Shown here one piece after another: positions 9,759-19,634 of a stretch of 64,000 bases of DNA. Origin of the DNA: Mycoplasmoidaceae bacterium (GTDB lineage: Bacteria > Bacillota_I > Bacilli_A > Mycoplasmatales > Mycoplasmoidaceae). The notes under the pieces are model-generated. The model saw only the letters and a list, made by a program, of their open reading frames with translations. It was not told where the DNA came from and made no database searches. The stretch covers positions 1 to 64,000 of the forward strand of contig JAKSVS010000004.1 of assembly GCA_024407815.1 (NCBI GenBank), given 5' to 3'. A program made the translations under genes and the position numbers. Within the stretch, counting starts at the first letter, position 1, and every line of letters starts with the position of its first letter.

Positions 9759-10897
9759 GCATTTTGAACTGCATCCTTTAACATTTGCTCAGTTTTTTCT
9801 AAACAATTTTTGGCCGCTAAATCACTCGTTCTTTTTAAGTTATTTTGACCATATTTTTTTATTAAGTTTGGATGATCTAATCAATAGTCGATAGTTGCAG
9901 CAAGTGAGCGAGGATTGTTTGCCTTGAAAATGCATTCTTTTTCGAAACCAAATGTTTTTGGTGCAGATTTTTTAGCATCAGATATCAATACTAACTTACC
10001 TAATCTCATCGCTTCAAGAACAGCAATTCCCTCAGTTTCTAATGTAGCAGGATGAACAACTATGTCTGCATAATTATAGACATCAACAAGTTCATCATGC
10101 GTATATCGATGAAAGATTGGTTTATTAACTGCATACTTTTTAGCTAGTATCTCATATTTTAATTTTTTTTGACCTTGGCCAGCAAAAACTAATTGAATTT
10201 TATCTGCATACTTTGAATATTGCATTGATTTAATTAAGTCGGGTTGAGCTTTTTCTGGTGAAAAACGTCCAACACAAAGGATAATAAATTTATCAGCTAT
10301 CTCTTTTGGTTTATCTACTTGTTTGATTATGATACTTTCACAAATACCATTTGATATAACATAAGTCTTCTTCTTAGTTGCTTTCTTGTTTTTTTGAGTA
10401 AAAAGCTGACGATCAAACTCTGTAGGATAGTGAATTGCTTGAACGTGTTTATAAATTTTATTTCATCAGTATTTATAAATAGATCAGTTCAATGGAACAA
10501 TCCATCTAATATGTAAATAGTAAAGCAAATGCTCAGGCAATAAGTGAACAGCAGCTGTTACAGGTATATTATGTCTTCTAGCATATTTGGTAGCTGCAAT
10601 CGACAAAGCAAACGGTTCTAAGCAATGGATTACATCCGCTCCTTCACACGCTTCCTTGACAATCTTTTTATTAACACGCGCTAATTGAAAACCAGTTGAA
10701 TCAACAAACTTTCCAATTCTACTTGGAAATTTTTTTGTGTCTGTAACATAATAACCCGGCTTACCTTTTTTAGTTTTGTCACAGCACAAAATACGAACTT
10801 CGTTATTCTTTTGTAAGTGTTTAGCAAGATTCATAGTAGCAATGGTAGTACCATTGTCTTCCTTGCCCAAAATATCACATATAAGAGTTATTTTCAT
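9746..10897 (-). CDS. GT4-family glycosyltransferase (possible glycolipid synthase)
   Basis: 383-aa GT-B-fold glycosyltransferase. The N-terminal domain begins MKITLICDILG with the acceptor-binding NGTTIATMNLAKHL; the C-terminal nucleotide-sugar domain has LCVGRFSPEKA, FAGQGQ, and the ETEGIAVLEAM version of the EX7E donor motif. It resembles diacylglycerol glucosyl/galactosyltransferases that use UDP-sugars. Position next to galU/galE supports a UDP-glucose or UDP-galactose donor. Two or more TGA codons (10226-10483) are Trp. Lipid acceptor is inferred, not shown; a role in capsule or another glycan is the alternative. Confidence 0.8.
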
Positions 10898-10916
10898 AGT
10901 TTTTTAATTATACATA

Positions 10917-10941
10917 AATAAGTAAGTTCTACTTACTTATT
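10917..10941 (-). terminator. Possible terminator hairpin after the U32 operon
   Basis: AATAAGTAAG (10917-10926) and CTTACTTATT (10932-10941) form a 10-bp stem with a five-base loop at the stop codon of the second U32 gene. The downstream T-run on the minus strand is weak, so function is uncertain. Confidence 0.4.
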
Positions 10942-12137
10942 CTTCCTATATCTCCAGGCTCAAGATTTGGTGTTGTTGTTGAAATAATATATTTGTACAT
11001 CGGTTTGTTAACCCGATCTGTTTCACTGTTTGTTTCAACGTCAATAATCTTCTTTATTTTTATATCAGTAATCAAATCGTGATTCTTACCAAATACCTCA
11101 AATGTGTCGTCACACGTAAAGAAGTTTTTGCTGATTATTTGGTATCCACCTTCAACTTTTTTGTCAATAATAAAAGCAAAATTCTGTGAAAGCTTCTTTT
11201 CGTTTGCTCGATAGAGCATTTGTTCTTGACTTGGCTGTCCATCGAATCAGGCAAACGATGTTTCTCTATTTGCAGCTTTATCAAGATCATGTTCATACAT
11301 CTTAATCCTTTTTGAATTTAATTTTTTATCGTAATAATCGTTTATTGCATGAGAATAGTTGTTACAAACTGTTGCGTTGTAGTGCAACGATTTTATTCTT
11401 CCCTCAATTTTAAAGCTTGAAACACCTGCTTCAATTAATTTTGCAAGGTTGCAAACCTGACAAATGTCTTTGGTTGACATTGTAAACTTATTAGAAATTA
11501 AATTTCCCTTTTCATCTAGAAGTTCTCAGTCTCATCTACAACTATGAGCACAACCACCGACATTTGCATCACGTAGTGAAAAATTGTTTGACATCATACA
11601 ACGTCCCGAATAACTTACACATAGTGCCCCATGGATAAAATACTCAATGTCTACGACACCCTTCAATTTTTGAATCATTGATTTTAAATTTTTGAAGTCT
11701 ACTTCTCTAGCTGTAACAATTCTTGAAGCTCCAATGTTATCAACAAATCATTTTGCAGCCTTGGAATTGCAAACTGATTGTTGCGTAGAAATATGTATTT
11801 CTACTTCTGGATAATTGTCCCTGATTGTTTTCATGATGAACGGATCAGCACAAATAAAACCATCTGGCTTGAGTCTGATTAATTCATCAAGATATTGTTT
11901 AAAATCTTTAGTCATGCTATTATGACATAATATGTTGGTTACAAGATACGCTTTTGCATTATGCTTGTGAGCATAATCTATTGCTTGAGCAAGTTCATCT
12001 ATTGTAAAGTTGTTAGCTCTTGCTCTTAATGAATATTTTTTACCACCAAGATAAATAGCATTAGCATTAAAGTTAATGGCAGATATTGCTCTTTCTAAGT
12101 CACCAGCAGGAGCTAACAATTCAACTCTTTTATTCAT
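10929..12137 (-). CDS. trhP2: U32 family protein, large subunit type (tRNA wobble-uridine hydroxylation, TrhP2/YrrO-like)
   Basis: 402-aa U32 protein starting KRVELLAPAGDLERAI and carrying FKIEGRIKS and the metal-site cysteines around GGCAHSCRWDW. Its length and its place after a 304-aa U32 gene match Bacillus subtilis YrrO, partner of YrrN; that pair is known to make 5-hydroxyuridine at tRNA position 34 in a prephenate-dependent way. The start at 12137 was chosen over an upstream Met because it gives the family N-terminus; it overlaps the preceding gene by eight bases. Several TGA=Trp codons between 11220 and 11747. Older annotations call this family collagenase-like peptidase; that activity is not supported here. 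Confidence 0.82.
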
Positions 12138-13044
12138 TGTCAACCTCTCTCTCAAGGTGTAACAAACCTACGGTTGGTTCCAAGAATCCGCATGTTGATA
12201 CTTTATTGATCGCTGCAATTCTTTTTAATAAGTTTTCTTTGTGCTTGGCAAACGTTCCTTGCTTAGCGGCTTTAATTGCCTCACAATAAATAGCAATTGT
12301 TTCATCAACTCATTTACGATCATGTAGAAACGAAAAGATATTAATTGAATCAATACCTAAATCAATCATTTGGTCAAAATATTCTAGAACAGAAACGTTA
12401 TATCCTGTGAACATATGCGTTCCAGTATTATCTTCGATAATAACGTTTGGCAATTGTCTTGTTTGTTCATTCAAATAAAGTTTTTTATTTGTTAAGTTTT
12501 TATCAATACCAAATTGATCTTTAAAATTAGTTAATAGGTTTCATTTTGAATGCATCATCAATCCATAGCCTTCGGCCTGAATTTGAATTGACATTTTGCC
12601 TTTATTATTTGCAAATTCTTTAATTTCATTCCAAAACAATTCTCTTGGTAAAACAACCTCATTTATACCCTTCTCTAATAAGAAAGGCAACTGGCTATAG
12701 TTTGTTGTTAAAGTTTCTGAGTTGTAAACAAAATATGGATGATAATTAATCTCATTGCAAATTTGTTTAACTGCAAAATCAGTAAAAATAATTGTTTTAA
12801 CGCCAATTGATTTTAGTTGTTTCAATATTGCTTCTAGTAATGCCAATCGGTCATCTACAAAAATGTTGTTTAGACTAACAACAAGTTTATCACAAACAAT
12901 CTTTTTAATATCTTTAATGCCAAGGCAACAAGATAATCTTGTTGACAATTGATCTTGCATACCAACAACAACAAAGTCAACATCTTTGTTTTCTACAAGA
13001 TTCTGTGCATGCTTGAAATCGATAGCGTTAACTCAGATTTTCAT
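12130..13044 (-). CDS. trhP1: U32 family protein, small subunit type (TrhP1/YrrN-like)
   Basis: 304-aa U32 protein, the size of B. subtilis YrrN (about 309 aa). It contains the family barrel with VLPRELFW, IQIQAEGYGLMMHSKW and CGFLEP near the end. AAGGAAG precedes the ATG at 13044. It lies between trmR and the larger U32 gene, in the order ruvX-trmR-yrrN-yrrO seen in Firmicutes. It is expected to work as a complex with the larger protein. TGA codons at 12538-12540 and further on are Trp. The enzymatic role comes from family knowledge and gene order. Confidence 0.8.
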
Positions 13045-13045
13045 A

Positions 13046-13594
13046 CTACTTCCTTATTATGGCAAAGCCATCATCGATTTCATAAATCATAACTTTTCAA
13101 TCTTTTAAGTTAGATATATATTGTTTAAATGCTTCAACTTTGGTTTTTAATTTAAGTTGGTTTTTTGTCATTTCTTTATTAGTATTTTGGAACAGATTCA
13201 AATTATCTATGAAAATAAAACCATTGTCAGATAAATATTGTGAATATTTATTAAATAACATTTCTTGATTGGTTTTTGGACCATCAATTATTATGCAATC
13301 GTATTTGTCGTCAATTTGATAGTCAAATGCTGAGCAATTGATGCATAATACCTTGGTGTTAGCAGCAAGCTGTTGCTTTGCAATAGCAAATCTTTCTGTG
13401 TCTTTTTCTAAAGTAACAATCTTGCTTATGTTTTTGTGTTTTGATAAATACATTGCTGAATAGCCATAAGCAGTACCAATTTCTAGTACTTTAGCATTAG
13501 AAAGATTATCAAACTGGTGATACAAAGTATCAATAGTTTGGTCTCTCATTATTGGAATGTTGTTTTTTAAATTAAAATCCTTAAATTTTTGCAT
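13046..13594 (-). CDS. trmR: tRNA 5-hydroxyuridine methyltransferase
   Basis: 182-aa class I SAM methyltransferase of the O-methyltransferase family 3: SAM-binding VLEIGTAYGYSAMYL near residue 38, acidic TLEKD, and CIIIDGPK. In B. subtilis TrmR (YrrM) methylates ho5U34 to mo5U34, immediately after the hydroxylating YrrN/YrrO pair. The same order here makes that role much more likely than catechol methylation. It starts inside the last 14 bases of ruvX and ends one base before the next gene's ATG, so translation is coupled throughout. Somewhat shorter at the N-terminus than the Bacillus protein (217 aa). Confidence 0.82.
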
Positions 13595-14009
13595 TAGATA
13601 ACCAACTGTCCAAAATTACTACAGCAGACATTTTATCTTTAATCTTTTTTATTTGAGAAGATTTAAGACCAATATCCTTTAGCTGTCCAGTCGCTTGTAC
13701 AGTTGTGTATCTTTCGTCTTCTAAAATAACGCTTATTGCAGGTAAATGTTGTTCTAGTAACTTTTTATACTCATCAATAATTAAGCATGTAGGTGATTTG
13801 TCACCGCTGGGATAAAGCGGATAACCCAAAACAATGACATCAATGTCATTGTTAAATTGATCACAAATCTTTTTAACTTTGTTAACACAAGCCATTAGAT
13901 CGTTTTTAGCATAGCTAAATTGTTCTAAACTGCTAGCAATTTTTTTATTACTATCAGTGATAGCAAAACCCAATGTCTTTGCTCCAAAGTCAATTCCTAA
14001 TGCTCTCAT
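13581..14009 (-). CDS. ruvX: RuvX/YqgF family RNase H-like protein
   Basis: 142-aa YqgF protein (usual length about 140). It starts RALGIDFGAKTLGFAITD, with the RNase H-fold metal Asp in GIDFG, has the LGYPLYPSGD loop and the LEDERYTT motif. YqgF acts in 16S rRNA 5'-end maturation and has been proposed as a Holliday-junction resolvase. The ATG at 14009 was chosen because the longer upstream extension is hydrophobic, non-conserved and outside the family. First gene of the trmR-U32 operon. Confidence 0.9.
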   Translation of the reverse strand: MRALGIDFGAKTLGFAITDSNKKIASSLEQFSYAKNDLMACVNKVKKICDQFNNDIDVIVLGYPLYPSGDKSPTCLIIDEYKKLLEQHLPAISVILEDERYTTVQATGQLKDIGLKSSQIKKIKDKMSAVVILDSWLSNAKI

Positions 14010-14077
14010 ACTTATAAGTATAAGTAAAATACAAGGGTTAATATTATCTATTTCAAAGTTAATATAATAATTGAAGT

Positions 14078-14809
14078 ATGGACAAAATCGAACAATTACA
14101 AAAAATTTTACAAGACTCAAAAAACATAGTGTTTTTTGGTGGTGCGGGTGTGAGTACGGAAAGCGGTATTCCAGATTTCCGTTCTAAAGATGGTTTGTAC
14201 AATCAAAAATTTGCTTATCCGCCAGAAATGATTTTGTCTCATAATTCCTTTTTTGAACACACAAAAGAATTCTATGAATTCTATTTTGATAAAATGATTG
14301 ATTTATCAATTAAACCAAACGCTGCTCATATTCAATTAGCAAAATGAGAAAAACTTGGAAAAGTTAAAGCAATTGTTACACAAAACATTGATGGCCTACA
14401 TCAACTTGCTGGTAGCAAGAATGTCTTTGAACTACATGGAACAGTGCATAAAAACAGATGCATTAAATGCAATAAATTTTTTGATGCAAAAGATATGTTG
14501 AACTTTAAAAAGCAAAACAAAATTCCGCGTTGTTCCTGTGGCGGTATTATTAAACCAGAAGTTGTTTTATACAACGAAGGCCTAGATAATTCAACAATCG
14601 AAGGCGCTGTTGGCGCTGTTGCAAATGCTGACACATTAATTGTTGCCGGAACTAGTCTAACTGTCTATCCCGCAGCGGGGCTTGTTGATTATTTTCGGGG
14701 CAAAAATCTAATTTTAATCAACAAAGATGCTACCGCAAGAAACATTAGAGCGGATCTGGTCATAACAGAACCTGTTGGCGAAACATTAAGCAGAATCTCG
14801 TTAAAATAA
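14078..14809 (+). CDS. cobB: NAD-dependent protein deacylase (sirtuin)
   Basis: 243-aa sirtuin. NAD-binding GAGVSTESGIPDFRS at residues 20-35, catalytic TQNIDGLH with HGT, a four-cysteine zinc site (CIKC, then CSC), and the second NAD loop GTSLTVYPAAGL. It removes acyl groups from lysines using NAD. One TGA at 14345 is Trp. It is a single-gene unit between the divergent ruvX operon and a strong terminator. All catalytic residues are present, so it should be active; targets are unknown. A link to acetyl-CoA metabolism (AdhE) is only inference. Confidence 0.95.
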
Positions 14810-14862
14810 ATTTGTCGTAAGCCCGCATAAAATGAAGCCGGACGACAAATTTTTATTTTTTT
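14810..14862 (+). terminator. Terminator after cobB
   Basis: ATTTGTCGT (14810-14818) pairs with ACGACAAAT (14842-14850), with a further small GGC/GCC pairing in the loop, followed by a long T-run. An apparent ATG at 14832 lies inside this hairpin. Confidence 0.85.
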
Positions 14863-14897
14863 TCGGAAATTTTCCTATTTTTTGCAAAAGTATAAGT

Positions 14898-16782
14898 ATG
14901 GGATTAAAAATTGTAACGCAAACCAATGAACAAGAGTGCGGGGTGTGTGCCCTTGCTAGCATACATAACCACTACTATAAGGAACAAGTGGTTAAAGAAC
15001 AGGTTTTGAATAAGTGCCATATATCAAATAATGGCTTATCGATATTTGACCTGGAAACATTGGGAAATAAATTAGGTCTGGAATGCGAGAGCTATGAAGT
15101 GAAATATTCAGAGTTTATTAATATTAAAATTAATAACTATTTTATTTTACTGCTAGCAACCGGATGCAATAAGAATCATTATGTTGTTGCTAAAAAGAAG
15201 AAGAAGAAATATTTAGAGATATATGATTCTTACTCGAGCGAAATGAAAAAGATGACATACGAGCAACTAAAAAGTTTTTATGCAGACATAGTAATTCTTG
15301 TTAAGAACAAGCCAAATAATTTATATAAGAAAGCCTTTGGCAAGGCAACAACTTTGCTGATGATCGACTTAAAATTTGTATTACTTAATTTGCTACTATC
15401 AATGATTATTTTAGCAATTTCAGTCGGTAGCGCATCGTTTTTGAATTATGTCATTGATTTAGCAATCAATAAAAGTTCAATAAACAATTTGATAACAATT
15501 TGTTTTATATTTGTCCTACTTTATTTAATTAACAATATTTTTTCTTTTGTCTCGCAAATTTATATGTCGCACCACACGAAAGCGTATTTCATGCTATTTA
15601 CTAGCAAAATACTTTCCTCTTTGCGAAACAAAAATCTTACTTTTATAAACAAAGTTGATAAAAGTTGAATATACAAAGTCGATCAATGTGTGCATAACAT
15701 AACAAACTTTACAATTGTTGAAATAAATAAGTTTATAACAAACATAGTTCTGTGCTTTGCTTGTATATGCATAATTGGATCAATTCGATATTGGTTACTA
15801 ATTTTTGTTTTGTTCTATATTTTGGTAGAATTTATATTTTTCCTTTTTTCATATAGAAAAAAGAAAGAAGTTTATTTACCAATAATCAGAAGCGAAAACG
15901 CCAATGCGGATTTATATAAAAATTTAATTTATTCGTTGGAGAACGAATTGTGGGCATCAAAACGTAACCACATTATTGAAAAAGATAAAAAATAACTATA
16001 GCAGTCTTTATAAAAACTTCTCAAGCGTTATTTCTTACAAAAATAATTTGAGTTTATTTAAATCAGCTCTAAAAAGTTTTGTAGAAGTGTGCTTAATAGG
16101 TTTTATGTCTTATCTTATTATTAAAACCAACACACTAAGCTTGGGAAGACTAACATTTTTAATATCAGCATTTGGTTTATTTAAAAATTCTGTTGATGGA
16201 TTGACAGTCTATCCACTAGAAAAGCTAGAATTTGATATTTATTGACAAGTATATAAGGATCTTACAACGGTAGCCAATGCCTCTCAATCTAACTCGCTTT
16301 CCATTAACAATAAATTTGATGAAATGGTTTTTTTCTTGGATGATAAGAAAATCTGTGTGAGCACTATTAAGGAAAAACAAAAATTACCATTGCCTATTAT
16401 TGATATTATCAAAAACTCGACAAAAGTCGAGGTTGGTGGAAAGAAAGTGGTTTTGGATCAAGAGATAATTAATAATTTCATTGTTATAAGTGATAAGACA
16501 ATGGCTGATGTTGGTATTTTGGTTGAAAATATAACAAAAAGTCCTCAGAGTTATGCTCAATATTTAAAGTATTTCAATATTGATGTTGACAACCAAACAC
16601 CCGGTTTCTATCACAAGTTAATTATTAGTTTAATCTGCCTTTTGGAAGAAAAAGGCAAAATCATTTTTCTTGACCGCATAAATAACTACATTAAAAAGGA
16701 GGATAAGTTAATAGTAAACCAAATAATTAATAAGATAAAAACTAACAACAAAGTTGTTATTGTTGGAGGTGAGAATGGTTAA
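14898..16782 (+). pseudogene. C39-peptidase-containing ABC exporter, frameshifted and with a degenerate ATPase domain
   Basis: Two overlapping frames. Frame A (14898-15995, 365 aa) holds an N-terminal C39 peptidase with catalytic C14 in NEQECGVC, H94 in NKNHYVV and D110, then transmembrane helices of an ABC exporter. Frame B (about 15976-16782) continues the same exporter fold without loss: last helices, then a nucleotide-binding domain. The frames join at an A-run (15989-15994) with one base too many. The ATPase domain has no Walker A loop, no LSGGQ (QTPGFYHK stands there) and a Walker B reading IIFLDR, with Arg in place of the catalytic Glu. C39 exporters cleave double-Gly leader peptides and export the cargo; this one cannot work as a normal ABC pump. 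The peptidase part looks intact. No cargo peptide is seen nearby. Confidence 0.8.
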
Positions 16783-17143
16783 ACAAAATATTAAAATAGC
16801 TCTGTTATCAGTCTTTTTTATCATAGGAATTTTATTAATAATGTTGAACTTCCTAAAGATTGATATTTGTACGCAGGCCGTTATTGCATTTGACAAAACA
16901 TATAGTTATATTGCTATAGAAAATGAATCTTCATCTTACATTGAAAACAATCAAATCGATTATGTTAGGATGGAGTATGAAAAACAATATTTTAATTGTC
17001 ACATAACATATGTTTCCTCTTCAACTGATTTTAAAATGTATCTAATATCGTTACCAGAGATAGTTGAAAAGACTGAAAGCTATTTGCAATCAAAAATAAT
17101 AGTTGATAGTTTGAATGTATATGAATATCTAATAAAAAAATAA
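16775..17143 (+). CDS. Small membrane-anchored protein coupled to the C39 exporter
   Basis: 122 aa: a short Lys-rich start, one transmembrane helix (residues about 7-28), then a mainly polar domain that would lie outside the cell, with alternating hydrophobic residues typical of beta strands. GGAGGTGAG directly precedes the ATG, inside the last codons of the exporter, with an eight-base overlap. I do not recognise the sequence. By position it could be a reduced HlyD-type accessory protein of a peptide exporter, but it is much shorter than such proteins (about 400 aa). The good RBS suggests it is still translated. Confidence 0.6.
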   Translation: MVKQNIKIALLSVFFIIGILLIMLNFLKIDICTQAVIAFDKTYSYIAIENESSSYIENNQIDYVRMEYEKQYFNCHITYVSSSTDFKMYLISLPEIVEKTESYLQSKIIVDSLNVYEYLIKK

Positions 17144-17162
17144 GGTTTCCCTTATTTTAATA

Positions 17163-17240
17163 TGGCGCACCATACTGGAGTCGAACCAACAACCTTTAGA
17201 TCCGAAGTCTAACGCTCTAATCCAATTGAGCTAATGGTGC
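17163..17240 (-). tRNA. tRNA-Arg (anticodon TCG)
   Basis: Cloverleaf on the minus strand: acceptor GCACCAT/ATGGTGC, anticodon arm TTAGA-CTTCGGA-TCTAA, TTCGACT T-loop, and an encoded CCA end. Anticodon TCG reads CGA and probably other CGN codons. Confidence 0.95.
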
Positions 17241-17249
17241 ATTAAAAAA

Positions 17250-17585
17250 TTATAAGCGTTTTAATCGCCGATCTAAATCTTCTTTTAGCGTTTTAAAACC
17301 AGATGGCGTTGGGATGACATTCTTGTGCGTTTTAAGAAATTTTGGATGAATATCCTTAAATGACAAACTGATTTGTCCCATTCCATCGTCACCAATAACC
17401 AAAAAATCATATGTTTCATTTAATTTAAAAAAAGTATTTAAATTTCTAACTAAATAGTCAGAGACATTGGAAATGTGGCAAATACCAATGTTGCCATCAA
17501 AAGATGCTAAAACATATGTTTTAGCAATGGAAATAACAGTTCCCTTGACTATTGATTTATTAATTTCATATTGAGTTTGTCTCAT
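17250..17585 (-). CDS. S1 RNA-binding domain protein
   Basis: 111 aa consisting mainly of one S1 domain: IVKGTVISIAKTYVLASFDGNIGICHISNVSD in pattern (strands 1-3, with GICHIS), then GQISLSFKDI. This is the shape of small Firmicute S1 proteins such as YugI/CvfD/general stress protein 13, which bind RNA or the ribosome. The C-terminal 30 residues are basic. It follows tRNA-Arg's promoter side and is divergent from comEC with a 21-base gap. Function in mollicutes is unknown. Confidence 0.8.
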   Translation of the reverse strand: MRQTQYEINKSIVKGTVISIAKTYVLASFDGNIGICHISNVSDYLVRNLNTFFKLNETYDFLVIGDDGMGQISLSFKDIHPKFLKTHKNVIPTPSGFKTLKEDLDRRLKRL

Positions 17586-17606
17586 ATCAACATTATAAGC
17601 ATTAAA

Positions 17607-18722
17607 ATGTCAAGTATTAAACACAAACAAAACCACATATTTAATAGCAACCTTCAATTGTTTGCAGTTTTTTGCTTGTGTGCAATTCTTTATCTAGGAA
17701 TTGTTTTAGACTATTGATACTTTTTGCTTTTAATTTTGTTGCCTTTGGCAGTTAGAAGAGTCAAACAAAACCAGTATCAAGCAGTTTTTTACTTAGGAAT
17801 AATTTTGTTATTCGTTTTGTTGATCATATTCATTCCTAGTTTTAGTTTAGTTGAGTTTATTAGAGATAAACTAGAATCAGTGGGAGCTTTTAAATTTAAA
17901 GATTACATTCTTAATTTTTTAGATACAAAATATAGCACAGATGTTGCTTCCTATATCAAATTAGTGTTATTTAACATTAAATCAACCGAAACTTTAATTT
18001 TCTATAACCAAACTGTTAATCTTGGTATTGTTTGGCTTATTGGCACGGGCGGTTTTCATATTTCTCTAATAACAAGACTAATTTGTCGAATATTCAAGAA
18101 ACGAAAGATTCTAGCAAGAGGAATCAATATTTCATTTGTTGTATTTTTTACATACATGTTGGTTTTTTCTTATGCGTGTCTTAGAATCTTAATAAAACTG
18201 ATTTTTAGTTCGTTATTTTATAAACATAAAATTGAACGATACGATAGACTCGGTGCAATCGGTTTAACTATTTGTTTATTTAATCCTTCGTGTTTTTTAA
18301 ATTATAGTTTTATGCTCTCATTTATCGTTTGCATAAGCAGTTACTTCGTAATAGGTTTGGAATTAAATAACAAAATTATTGTTACATTGTTGATTAATAT
18401 ATTTGCATGAATTTTCACCATTCCTTTTATTATTGATATGAATAATAAAATTTCAATTTTAACTTTTATAAATTCATTCATTTTTTCTTACCCATTTGCA
18501 TTTATTTTTTTATATTTTTTATTTTTTGCTTGGATGCCGTTTTTAGCTGGTGTTCATAAAGTATTAACTATAGGATCGTTCGCCGTAGTTGGAAATATAA
18601 GTTTTAGCAACGTTTTCATCTATTCTGGTGTATGAAAATCATGAGCAAAAAGCGCTTATTATTGTTCGTTTGTTTTTGCTAGCAAGGCGTTTTATCTTAT
18701 TGTTAAGAACAATAAGATATAA
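17607..18722 (+). CDS. comEC: ComEC/Rec2 competence-domain membrane protein
   Basis: 371-aa integral membrane protein with about ten helices. The segment around GTGGFHISLI matches the conserved G(S)GLH(I/L) motif of the ComEC competence domain (PF03772), which forms the DNA-uptake channel. The C-terminal metallo-beta-lactamase domain of full ComEC (about 750 aa) is missing, as in other mollicute homologues. TGA=Trp codons occur at 17718 and near 18411. It precedes holA by eight bases; comEC-holA adjacency is common in Firmicutes. No other competence genes are in the window. Confidence 0.85.
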
Positions 18723-18730
18723 TTATTAAA

Positions 18731-19633
18731 ATGCTCAAGGTATATTACGGTTCTAATTTAGATGCAATTTATTGGAATATATATGTAGACAACAGCGAAA
18801 ATGTTGTCTCTTATTTGCCAAGTGGTTTGTTATCAACGGAGGCTGCCGATAGACTTTGCCAAACAAGTTTGTTCGATGATGCGGACATCCACAAAGTTTT
18901 TGTTTTAAATGCCGATAGTTGGAAACTGGCAGACAAACAAACAAAAAGAGATATAGCTGCATTACAAAATTGTGACAAAAACATTGCGCTAGTCTATGAA
19001 TCAGCTTCGCTTAAAAATAAAATTTTTACTGAATTAAAAATTGATGTAAAGAAAGCAACATCCATTACAAAAAAATCTAAGATCTCAGTAGTAACCAAGC
19101 TCCTAGAACAATCAGGAATTAAACTGGATTCTAAAAAAATTGATGAGCTGGTATCTCAATTGCCAGATAACATCGAATTTATAAAAAACGAGATACTCAA
19201 GTTAAAACTTGTTGGTCAAGGATCATTCACTTCTGAAGAATTGCAAAAAATTGTATTTGATGTTGGCGATGCGACTGTTTTTAACATCATTGATTCTTGA
19301 TTAAATGGCGATCAAGATCAAACAATTCAAAGATTGAATGATTTAATTGCTAAAAATATTACAATTCAAGCTTTTATTCCAATTTTTGCACTCAAACTAA
19401 TGCAGATTAAATTGTTTTTGACTGCCAAACTAAATAAATGACCAAGCGAATTGATAACAACAAACCTAGGTTTGCCATTTTGACAACAAAATATCTACAA
19501 CAATTTAAGGCCATGAGATAAAAGCTTAATTATGGTGAAAAAGGTTTTGAATGAATTGTACGATTTTGATATTAATGTTAAAAAAGAAAAAAATATTCCG
19601 TATACTCAATTAATTAAAATATTATTTAAATAA
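18731..19633 (+). CDS. holA: DNA polymerase III subunit delta
   Basis: 300-aa clamp-loader delta subunit. It begins with the short strand LKVYYGSNLDAI, has the SLFDD segment that contacts the beta clamp (residues 44-51), and the C-terminal helical collar domain. Several TGA codons after 19298 are Trp; without them the protein would end at 189 aa. It follows comEC and is one base from the next gene. It works with the delta' subunit encoded at 28488. Confidence 0.88.
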
Positions 19634-19634
19634 T

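Noticed and set aside
10929..13044. Collagenase-like secreted peptidase function for the U32 proteins
   Set aside because: No signal peptide, and gene order with ruvX and trmR supports the tRNA-modification role.
14010..14120. N-terminal extension of RuvX to 14120
   Set aside because: Hydrophobic, not conserved, and it would run into the cobB start region; the family begins at MRALGIDFG.
14832..14897. ATG at 14832 as an earlier start of the C39 exporter
   Set aside because: It lies inside the cobB terminator hairpin and would add 22 residues before the normal C39 N-terminus.
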